A stretch of DNA of 64,000 nt from Ypsolopha sequella (lineage: Eukaryota; Arthropoda; Insecta; Lepidoptera; Ypsolophidae), in NCBI GenBank assembly GCA_934047225.1, contig OW204012.1, positions 744,001-808,000 of the forward strand, in the 5' to 3' direction. The stretch's first letter is position 1. Every line of letters begins with the position of its first letter. The notes under the pieces are model-generated. The model was not told the DNA's origin and made no database searches. It saw only the letters and a list, made by a program, of their open reading frames with translations. Below, in pieces: positions 10,501 to 22,500 of the stretch. The position numbers and the translations under genes were made by a program.

Positions 10501-13500
10501 ATCACACGTTTCAAGTGGTGTTTGGTCGATTTCACTCCAGCCTCCCACAGTCCTCCAAAATTGGGACTATGTGCTGGAATTCTATGCCACGTCGTTCCAT
10601 TATTTGCAAGGCACTCAACAATTTCTGAAGCGACAGTGGACTTTTCATTAACAAGAAGACTTTTCAGCTCTCGATCTGCACCTACAAAATTTGTGCCATT
10701 GTCGCTCCAAAGATCTTCACAGTGACCACGCCGTGCTACAAACCTTCTGAATGCAGCAATAAAACCTTCTGAGGTCATATCACTTACGGCTTCTAAATGT
10801 ATAGCCCTGGTGGCCATACATATAAAAAGGCAAATGTAGCCTTTGGTAGCGTGATGTCCTCTTCCCTTGGTTGTCCTTATCGCAAAAGGACCTGCGTAAT
10901 CAACACCGCTGCGACAAAACGGTCTAGAAGGAGATGTTCTAGCTTCTGGCAACTGACCCATTAAGGGTTGGTTTGCTCGAGCTGAATATCGCAAACATTT
11001 TATGCAATGGCGAACGCAGAGTTTCGCTAAATTCTTTACCTTTAATACCCAATACTTAGTCCGAATATAATTCACCATCAATTGGGGGCCTCCATGAAGC
11101 GTCTTCTCGTGAGCGTCCTTAATGATAAGCTCCGTGAATCGAGACTTTTCAGGTATCAAAATAGGATGTTTTCTACTCTCCAGAATCTGAGCTTTCTGCA
11201 ATCGCCCTCCAACGCGAAGAATACCATCAGCATCAATGATTGGATTGAGAGAAGCAAGTTTGCTTTTCTTACTCACAGTACCTGATTTAGTCAAATCATC
11301 AATTTCAATTCCAAAGTAGTGTTTCTGACACTCGATAATGCAAAATTTAAGCACTTTTTGCAGTTCTTCACTTGTAAGCCAAGTCGGGTATGTGGGTTTT
11401 GGTTTTGTGTGAATGAGCTCATAGAATCTTCGACAAAATGCTACTACTCTAACAAGTTTTCGCAAAGAAGAGAATCTGTCGAACAACTCATGCTCACGAT
11501 TATCAATTGTAGTACTGCCACACAATTTCACGGACTTCATTTCTTGCTCAGTATCTAGTCCAGTTTGGCCATTCTCAGGTAGTGGACTGTAACTTATTTC
11601 TTTGTTTAAGAGCCAATCTGGACCCTGCTTCCACAGTTGTAAATCTGTAAGTTCCGTTGGACTAACACCTCGAGAGACTGCATCAGCGGGGTTGTCTTTA
11701 GATTTGACGTGTGACCAGTAACTCCGATCATACAGCTGCAAAATCTCTGAAACTCTATTGGCCACAAACGTCTTCCAGCGGTTTGGATGACTGCTCAACC
11801 ACGCCAACACAACTGAAGAATCTGTCCAAGCATGAACATGATCCTTTTGTATCTCCAATTATCTCTGCTACTTCATGAAGCAACCTAGCGAGTAACTGCG
11901 CTCCAAATAATTCCAATCTTGGAATGGAGATTTGTTTGATTGGAGATACTCTTGTTTTCGACGTGATGAGACTAATCTGCACTTTACCGTTTTTATCTAC
12001 TACACGACTGTACACAACAGCTGCATAAGCCTCGCACGAAGCATCGCTAAAGCCATGGAGTTCTATAACACCATCATCTAAACTCATGTGAATCCATCTA
12101 GGGATGCTAAAGGTTGTAACTTGTGAAAGTTCACTCCGATAACTTAACCATTCCTGCAATAATTGAGGAGGAAGTTCTTGATCCCATCCTATACCAGAAA
12201 TCCAAAGCTTCTGGATGAATATCTTTGCTCTAATAATAATTGGACCAATCCACCCCAGGGGATCGAACAAACGTGAGATGTCCGATATCACTTTTCTTTT
12301 GGTCACAGGAGTGTTCAATGGTAGAATTTGAAGAGAATACTCAAACTGGTCTGTTTTGTTATTCCAAGTCAAACCTAAAACCTTCTGTATCCCTTTTTCT
12401 AATCCTACATGTAACTTTTCTTCTTTGGTTACTGTCTGACCTATTTCTTCCATTAACTCTTGACTGTTACTCATCCATTTCTGAAGCTGAAACCCTCCCT
12501 TACTCATCAACTCATTCATAATTATCTTTATATAGCATCAAGCCTTCGTCAAGTGTATTGCAACCGGTCATCAGATCGTCAATCAGTGAGTACCTTTTCA
12601 GCTGCCAATTCGTACTTTTGACCCTCGTCTTGTGCTATTTGATGTAATACTCTAACTGCGAGATATGGAGCCGATGCAATGCCGAAGGTGATACGCAGCA
12701 TTCTGTAATGTTGTAATACTCCATGCTCATCTCGCCATACAACGCGTTGAAAGTCGGAGTCTTCTTTTGTTACCTTTACTTGGCGGTACATTTTAACAAT
12801 GTCTGCCACTAAACATATTTTATGTTTACGCCACTTCATAACAATATGTCTAAGATCCAATTGAAGATTGGGACCCACCAGTAGATCATTATTCAAGGAT
12901 ACGCCGTTTACGCCGACACAAGACGCATCATACACAATTCTTAGTTTTGTAGTGATCTTGTCTTCTCGGGTAACGCCGTGATGTGGTAGATACACTGCAT
13001 CTGCTTTTCTACGTTGATCTTCTGGAACTAACTCCATATGACCCAAATCTAGGCACTCCTTCATTACATTGGCATATTGTTCTTTATACTTCTCATCCTT
13101 TGAGAACCTTTTCTCCAACATTTGAAATCTCTTTGTTGCTATCTGTTCAGTTTTACCCTGCTTACACTTAGGATCTTCATCGCGAAATGGTAGTTTGACG
13201 ATATATCGTCCAGTCTCATCTCTTTTGGTGGTAGTCATAAAGATATCTTCACATCTTTGTTCCTCTTGAGTCAAGATCTTCTTCGCCGAAAATGATTCTG
13301 CTTCGAGTTCCCAGAATTTTCGCAATAACTCATTGTCATCAATTTGAGTATGCAAAGAAACTATCGATTTTGATTCGTTTTCTTCACCAGAAATGCACTG
13401 ACCAGATAGAATCCACCCTAGCTTGGTTTTCTGCGCTACAGGACAACCAGGAGGACCCTTGATTAAACCTTCTTCTAAAATCTGACAGTATACTTCTGCT

Positions 13501-16500
13501 CCTAGCAACAAATCAACCTTATTAGGTAGATTGAATTTTGGATCTGCTAATTTCATGTTTGTTAGTTCAGGCCAAAATGGAATCACTACCTTCTTAGCTG
13601 GAAGAAGGGTTGTAAGCTTCCTAAGGACATGCGCCTTGACCACCACTGTAAACCTTGGATCATGAATGGATTGAAGCTTGATAGCAACAAATGCCTTTGA
13701 ATCTAACGTACCCTCTTGACCACCTACTCCTGTAACTGAAATTTTATTTGGAAGCTTCTGCAGTCCAAGGGCTTGAACTGCTGACTCCGTGATAAACGAA
13801 GCCTGTGACCCTTGATCCAATAAACATTTCAGTGTTGACTTACTGTCACCTGTTTCTGATTCAACTCTTACCAACGCTGTAGCTAGCAGAACTTGGCTGC
13901 TAGTGTTCGAGAAACAAGCGACAACATTCTTTGACTCCTCCAATGTTGCGGTAGTCGAAACTGCAACAACAGCTTTATCACCTGATGCGCTGTTGTTAGT
14001 GGGTGATGTCAAAAACTCCTTAGGATGCAATAAGGAATGATGTTTCCTCTTGCAAATGCGGCATCTAGCGGTTTGACGGCATGAAAATACAGGATGATTG
14101 ATTCCCAGACAGTTAAAACATAATCTATTTGTTTGGACAAAGTTATGTCGTGAATCATATTCCTCCTTTGCAAACTCTTTGCAGTTAGCAATTTTATGAT
14201 TACCTTGACAGAATTGGCATTTGACATCATCATTAATACTAGCTACATGAACAGCTGTTTTAGCAATATTTGTATAGACTCTCGGTTTGGTTTTTGGATC
14301 CAGAAATTCTAACGATCTAAACTTATGCTCCAAAAATTCTTTAAATAATGCCAAAGTAGGCAGTTCATCTGACAACTCACAAACTTTTGATTCCCATTGT
14401 TTGCGCGTTTCTGAATCTAATTTATGAGCAATCAAATGGATGATTAAGATATCCCAAGAAGCTACATTTACTCCGATATTTGAGAGTGCATTTAAACATT
14501 CGCAAGTGGTATCCAGGAGCTGCTTGATACCATAAGACGACTCTACTGATAACTGTTTCTGACTTAATAATCTATTCAAAATACAGTTTGAAATATAACG
14601 CTTATTACTATACCGTTTCGTCAGTAACTCCCAACATTGCTCGTAATTTGCTTCAGTGATAGGGATGTGCCTAACTAATTGTTCAGCTTCGTCTGTAAGA
14701 TGACTTTTAAGATAATGTAATTTCTGTACATCAGCTAAAGACGCGTTCTTATGAATTAGAGTTTCGTATAAATCGCGAAAGGTAGGCCACTCTAAGTATT
14801 TTCCAGAAAAAGTAGGGAGGACAATCTTCGGTAACTTTATCGGATTTGAATCATGAGCCAGACGAACTTCACTAGCAGAAGAACTATTGCGGTTTTTATC
14901 TTTTAACTGCTCTAGTTTTTCTTTAAGACAGCACTTATAATCCATATACAGTTCTTCCATAGAGTCATACGCAGAGGATTTGCAATAATTGCTCTTAGAA
15001 TAATCCGCATCGTACTCACAAACAATTTTATTATGAGTCTCAAAAAAGCATTGCCATACCTTTTCTAAAGCTTCAAGTCGCGTTTCTACATACGAAACAG
15101 TAATCCTTTCTTTAGGAGACTTGAGGAAATTTGATTTAGCCTTTGATACATTCTCTAAATAGTGACTTTGCAACTTAATTAAACTCTCCATAATTTCTTA
15201 CAGTTTTACAAACCAACTTAACAAACTTATAATTAATTAATGACCACGGAACATAGCAAGTCTACCAACACACAGTCTTTCTCAATGTTTACAAGTCTAT
15301 ATACCAGGTAATCGTATTCAAAATTTTACAAGTTCATGATCTTCGTAATTTTTCTAAGTGTTTGACAACTCTATAGAAAATCGGGCATAGGTTCCCCGTC
15401 ACTTCACTTTTCTTGAAACTATTCTAAGTCTTTTCAAACTACAGTTCAAATTTTAAAGTTATTTTTCTGCTTGAAATAGAGTTCAAATTTGCATACACTA
15501 AATGAATTAATTAAACAGTACTCACAGCGATTTGGCACACACTTCACCTTATGACGTTGAACTTCAAACTCACTTCATCCGCCGCTTCCGCTTACGAATT
15601 TCCCGCCTTTCGTCAGTTGCTGCTACTTCCTTGACTGACTTGACTGTCTCCCTCCTGGCTGGTTATCTTTGCTTCAAAGGTCCAGGACACCGGAAACAGG
15701 AAAACAACACTCTCCGCAACAATCCGTTGCGCTTTAGTGTTGGTGGTTGGACTGACAGACACGACTCACAAATCCACAAGCCGATTTTTGAATCCGCTTC
15801 GATAGGACCATGTACTGTACTATCCCAAAAAGCACCCTTGTGGAATAGACAATAGAAATCAAACTCCAAAAATAGGTGTGAATAAATGAGCCTCTAATTC
15901 GAACTTCAAAATTGGTACAACAAACTAGAAGAAACACAACGATATCGCGATGTAAATCGGTTCACCGCCATCTAGTTGTATTAAACTTAACTAAACTATA
16001 ATTCTAACAAACTATGATACACAAATGGTAAGGTTTTGTGTACTTACAATTATACACTATGTACTATAAATGTTATACTTTTTTTCCACTGTTTAACGGC
16101 TCTGGATACAGTCCTTTTGAGCCAATCATAATTTAAAGTTCACAAGATGATATTTGTTTTATTTCCTCACACTTTGCATTGAAAAACGTAGTATGATACA
16201 AGGTCGTAAGCGCAATAAATTACTCGGTTACGTTAAAAACACTCGCTACGCTCGTGTTTTAAATCGTCTTCGTAATTTATTCCTTTTCGCCCTTGTAGCA
16301 TAAACTACTATTTTATTCGCCCGATTAATAATTACCCATAATATAATGTATATTCCAGTGCGATACATCCTGAAGACTGACGACGATATGTACATAAACG
16401 TGCCGAGCCTGATGTCGACACTCAGAAACAAGTCGCTGGAGCACGAGCGCAGGGAGGGCCGCGCGGGGGACGAGTACGTACTCATGGGGGACCTCATACA

Positions 16501-19500
16501 CGGGGCCAAGCCGGTGCTCGACGCTAGCAATAAGTGGTGAGTGTTAAAACAAACTTGCAAAGTTTCTTGCCCTTCTTCTTTGAAAAACCAATCGAATGGC
16601 GGAGTTAGCCATATATGTATTTATTTAAATTCAAAATTCAAATTCAAATTCAAATAGTTTATTTTGCAAAGCAGGTATAGATATATACACTTTTTACACG
16701 TCAAATTTAATGTAATAAAGAAAATATATGTAATAAAATAATATATGTACATGAACTAAATTAAAGGTTTATTTAATTTATGTAGCAATATATTTACGAT
16801 TAAAATGATGGGTAAAATATATATTATACAAGGTAAAATTCAATCAGCCGCCCGAACCCATACCGGAGACCCGGGCAGGGACCAGGAACAAGGTTCAATG
16901 ATCACCAACCGAGCCCCCAGCACGAATCCAGGCGGCCGACCAAATCCCATCCTATATACTACATAATAATAGGTTACATATATAAATACATCCTACCTCC
17001 GCCCATTCGATTAGTCTTGCTAAGAAGAAGGGCAAGAAACTTAGCAAGATCAATAATATAGCGTATATATCTATCAACTTTGTTGAATTTATTGCATTAT
17101 GTATATGTAATATTATTATTGCTATATTTTTTTTGTACTTGTAAGTTAAAATAAGTAAGTCTAACTTTTTTGTATTCTACTGTTTTTTAATGACTAAAAT
17201 CGACATGAAAACACTCAAATTGGACCTACGTTGGACCCCCTAAACATTCCCTTAAGGCGATACCGAAAAAAAATTGTGTTTTTTTGAATCCATTTACTCC
17301 ACTGTAACGTCATCTACGTATTTCATTTTTGGGTAAATGTTTATTGAGTATTTGATTAAGATTCTCATTGAAGGAAAACGCGATCGGTTGAAATTTTCTT
17401 GATAGAATTTAATTCCGAAAAGACCTCTAAATTGTTTTAGTTTTTCCTGTAATTCTGAAGTCCTAACTAATTTCATTGTGAAATTGCATTCAAAATGTGG
17501 ATATTATGTATTTGTAAAGTCTCCTTGAGAATCTTTTTGACAAAATATCTTAGTACATTTTAAATTAATAAAAAACCGACTTTTTGCTACTTTTCCACGA
17601 ATCCGTCCCACTCGCACTGAGGGTTTTTTCGCATATGGAGTAACAGGGACGCTAAAACTTTTACATATCGCCTTAAACACACACGTGTGATTGCTGTTGA
17701 CTATATGCCAACCGTTTCACTGACACAATTTCGGCATGATCAAGGCGAGTGCCGTTCTTATGACGACGACGCGGCGTTCACCGTCGTTGTCAACAACAAT
17801 CACACGTGAGTGTCAAAGCCGCATGTAATGATAATTTAGTATGTCAGCTCTGGCTAGTTTTAATTATACAGGTTGATAATGAAACCCCTAGCTTTATTGA
17901 AATCTATGAATCCAAATCACTAATAGAACACAGAATCGTAAAAAAAAAAGTTTTTTTTTCCCCCATATTTTTATCGGGAAAAGTTTCCAAATTGCGAATA
18001 AAATGGCTAGCCTACGCGACTAGCCGCCGGGCCCCAACCATCAATGAAAAACATTCCCGTACACCTGTGTACCACCTACCCCCGCCCCGGCCCGCGATCG
18101 CCAGTCGCCGGCGCACCGACGTCACGAGTGCATGCGCAAATACAATAAAAGTGCAAATTTTCTCTCCCGCCGCGCAACTATTTTCGAGTCGTCACGATGC
18201 CGATGTACTCTTCTCGCGAATATTACGAAATGGTGCGAGTGTACATCCTCAGTGGAGAAAATCTTTACCGAGCGAGAACATTGTACGAAGAGGAGAGCAT
18301 TCCTCGGCTTCGTGCTCAAGGACTTGTCAACGCCACGGTTCCACATCGTCAAACGATTTTAGCGGTAAACCAGCGGCTACTGGATTATGGTCAGTTTACC
18401 GTGCCAAGCCATGCACAAGGGGCTGGCGCGCCACGTCTGGCTATTGAGGTAGAAGATGCTGTGTTCGACTTCTTTGAGCGGCACCCCCGAGCCAGTACGC
18501 GAGACGCAGCTCAGCGGTTTGAAATTAGCCAACCAACAGTGTGGAAATTGTTGCACTATGCTGGACTTCATGCATATCATTTTCAGACAGTGCAGCACCT
18601 GCATGAGGCTGACGCGCAAAATCGTCGCACGTTTTGTGAGTGGTTCCTTCAGAACCAAAACAAAAACATTTTATGGACTGACGAGTCAATGTTTACACGT
18701 GTGGGTCTGTACAATTGCCACAATGAACACTGGTGGTCGTACAGAAACCCACACATGATTCGCGAACATCACCATCAAGTGCGGTTCAGTGTTAATGTGT
18801 GGGCCGGTATTATTGGTGACAAAGTGCTTGGGCCGTATTTTATTGAAGAACGTTTAACCGGAGGCACATACCTAGACATGCTAAGAGGTGTGATTGCAGA
18901 CTATTTGGAGGATGTGCCGCTCGCGTACTTGCATGACTTTTATTTCCAGCAAGACGGAGCACCACCTCATTACGCCCAACAGGTACGGGAGTACCTCAAT
19001 GAAGAGTACGGAGACCGATGGATAGGTCGCGCCGGGCCTGTGGCATGGCCTGCCAGGTCACCAGACCTCACGCCCTGTGATTTTTTTTTGTGGGGAGAAA
19101 TCAAACGCCGCGTATACTCGGAGGAGTCTCAAAGCCGCGAAGAACTGAAAGACCGTATTATCAGTGCATTTAACGCTGTAAAAAGTGACTTTGTAGTGCT
19201 GAGAAAACTGAGAAGGAATGCAGTAAAACGTGCTAGACTCTGTTTAGAGAGAAACGGACTGCATTTCGAACAATTGCTGAAGTACAGCTAATGTTAGTTT
19301 AGGTATACAACTTCGTTGATTTCAATTACTTGTACATAAGTTGATTTCAATTTTTTAAGTACGCCTGAATACAGAAGTGACTAAGTACCTAACGATTTCG
19401 TAACTTAGCTACTTACCTACTTGCTGTTTGTAAATTATAAATCCTATTCAAAGCATTCTTACGAGTAATTCTTTAGCGCAATCTAAACAACTTCTGTATT

Positions 19501-22500
19501 TTGACGGTCCTAAGCCCGTAAAAGTATGAAGGGAAAATTGCAACTTATGATCGCTGATTTCTCCTTTCAGAGCGGCATGCAAAACAAAAGCGGTGTCCTT
19601 TGGTGGCTCGGATAAAGAATACTTACTTGTCGGCTCGCGACAAAGGGTAATTTGCCGACAACGTTTGGAAGCCGGCCGGTCGGCCATGTGGCGAGGCGAG
19701 GCGGTGACGCGCGTCACGTGTTTAGCTTGACAGTGATATGACAACGCTATTCGGTTTTTGTAGGAAAACTTTGACAGTCGATATCTTTTGTTTTTAGTAT
19801 GAAACAAGACAAAAGTAACAAAACATGTATTTTCTAATTCGAACATAGAATAGGTTTCTTGAATATAGCTAGAGGGATCATTATCAACCTGTATTATTAC
19901 CATAATTATAATTAATAAAAATTTAATTTTTTGCAGCTCTTGTGAGTATAAGAAAAATAATAAAAAAAAAAAATATGTTGGGTTCAAATCTCGCTCTACA
20001 TTTACTATTTGTAGTACACTGATACAACGTGGTCTTGTTATTGTATAATACGTATTAATATAATTATTGATTTATATAAAAACGGCTCACCTCAATACGT
20101 GTTATGATCGGGAAAGCCGACCAGTTTCAGCAGATTTAGACTGCCTTCATCTGGGCGAGTAAAGACGTTTACGCGACGACGTTACGCCTCACACAGCGGG
20201 CTGCGGCTCGCAGGGCTCGGGATGACATCGATGCAGATGGTATTGGTGGTTTTTATATAAATCATGAATTATCCTCAAGTCTCATTTAATTCTATAATGA
20301 AATTATTAATAAAAAAAACTCGCTATCTGCTGCTATTCCGGCTAAAGTCTGTTTCTACGGCAGCTCGAAAAACTATAGGCGTCAAAATAAAACGATACGT
20401 CAATCTCACCATATAATCTTTATCGCTCGACGCAAATTATTGCGTTTCATGGTACGGGGTCCAGTACGAAATGCGCAAAGGTCATTAACCGATTTTCCAG
20501 CTTCCATAGAAATATACTTTAGTATCATGTCGTTATTAGTAGCTGTACCGAGGCAGGGGTTATAGGCAGTTGCGTAGTATCAACTATTCGTACAGTTACT
20601 GACTTCCGTAGATTTTTGCGTAGGTCCCTGGAAAGACTGATAACGCCTCGCCTGCTTCCCCCAATTTCTAGACCAGGGGTCCCCAAACTTTTTAGCCTAA
20701 GGGCCGCACTGATTCTTCCACTAAGTCCCGAGAGCCAAGACCTACTAGCTCATCATTCCAAAATACCAACTGTAGTTTTGACGCGTAAATTTATGTATTG
20801 AGACTAGCCGGCCAGTGAGATATATATTGTGCAGGGCGCAGGAGTGTACTCCGCTTCGTTCGTATAGGAACTAGCCGGCCAGTGAGATATATATTGTGCA
20901 GGGCGCAGGAGTGTACTCCGCTTCGTTCGTATAGGAACTAGCCGGCCAGTGAGATATATATTGTGCAGGGCGCAGGAGTGTACTCCGCTTCGTTCGTATA
21001 GGAACTAGCCGGCCAGTGAGATATATATTGTGCAGGGCGCAGGAGTGTACTCCGCTTCGTTCGTATAGGAACTAGCCGGTCAGTGAGATATATATTGTGC
21101 AGGGCGCAGGAGTGTACTCCGCTTCGTTCGTATAGGAACTAGCCGGCCAGTGAGATATATATTGTGCAGGGCGCAGGAGTGTACTCCGCTTCGTTCGTAT
21201 AGGAACTAGCCGGCCAGTGAGATATATATTGTGCAGGGCGCAGGAGTGTACTCCGCTTCGTTCGTATAGGAACTAGCCGGTCAGTGAGATATATATTGTG
21301 CAGGGCGCAGGAGTGTACTCCGCTTCGTTCGTATAGGAACTAGCCGGTCAGTGAGATATATATTGTGCAGGGCGCAGGAGTGTACTCCGCTTCGTTCGTA
21401 TAGGAACTAGCCGGTCAGTGAGATATATATTGTGCAGGGCGCAGGAGTGTACTCCGCTTCGTTCGTATAGGAACTAGCCGGCCAGTGAGATATATATTGT
21501 GCAGGGCGCAGGAGTGTACTCCGCTTCGTTCGTATAGGAACTAGCCGGTCAGTGAGATATCTATTGTGCAGGGCGCAGGAGTGTACTCCGCTTCGTTCGT
21601 ATAGGAACTAGCCGGCCAGTGAGATATATATTGTGCAGGGCGCAGGAGTGTACTCCGCTTCGTTCGTATAGGAACTAGCCGGTCAGTGAGATATATATTG
21701 TGCAGGGCGCAGGAGTGTACTCCGCTTCGTTCGTATAGGAACTAGCCGGTCAGTGAGATATCTATTGTGCAGGGCGCAGGAGTGTACTCCGCTTCGTTCG
21801 TATAGGAACTAGCCGGCCAGTGAGATATATATTGTGCAGGGCGCAGGAGTGTACTCCGCTTCGTTCGTATAGGAACTAGCCGGCCAGTGAGATATATATT
21901 GTGCAGGGCGCAGGAGTGTACTCCGCTTCGTTCGTATAGGAACTAGCCGGCCAGTGAGATATATATTGTGCAGGGCGCAGGAGTGTACTCCGCTTCGTTC
22001 GTATAGGAACTAGCCGGTCAGTGAGATATCTATTGTGCAGGGCGCAGGAGTGTACTCCGCTCCGTTCGTATAGGAACTAGCCGGTCAGTGAGATATCTAT
22101 TGTGCAGGGCGCAGGAGTGTACTCCGCTTCGTTCGTATAGGAACTAGCCGGCCAGTGAGATATATATTGTGCAGGGCGCAGGAGTGTACTCCGCTCCGTT
22201 CGTATAGGAACTAGCCGGTCAGTGAGATATATATTGTGCAGGGCGCAGGAGTGTACTCCGCTTCGTTCGTATAGGAACTAGCCGGCCAGTGAGATATATA
22301 TTGTGCAGGGCGCAGGAGTGTACTCCGCTTCGTTCGTATAGGAACTAGCCGGCCAGTGAGATATATATTGTGCAGGGCGCAGGAGTGTACTCCGCTTCGT
22401 TTGTATAGGAACTAGCCGGCCAGTGAGATATATATTGTGCAGGGCGCAGGAGTGTACTCCGCTTCGTTCGTATAGGAACTAGCCGGCCAGTGAGATATAT

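Larger units (their letters stand above)
9653..16056 (-). mobile_element. BEL/Pao LTR retrotransposon, 6404 bp, with 246-bp LTRs
   Basis: The element is bounded by two 246-bp LTRs (9653-9898, 15811-16056) that look identical by eye and by a ctatg target duplication. Transcription is on the minus strand. Gag, aspartic protease, reverse transcriptase, RNase H and integrase follow in BEL/Pao order. The apparently identical LTRs imply a very recent insertion. Even so, pol is split by three frame changes (near 12590, 12530 and 11860), so this copy as read does not encode one continuous polyprotein. It lies in intron 3 of the GT31 gene, opposite to the gene. Confidence 0.95.

Noticed and set aside
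19448..19987. 179-codon minus-strand frame as a gene
   Set aside because: It covers the 3' non-coding part and inverted end of the mariner-like element and shows no domain.
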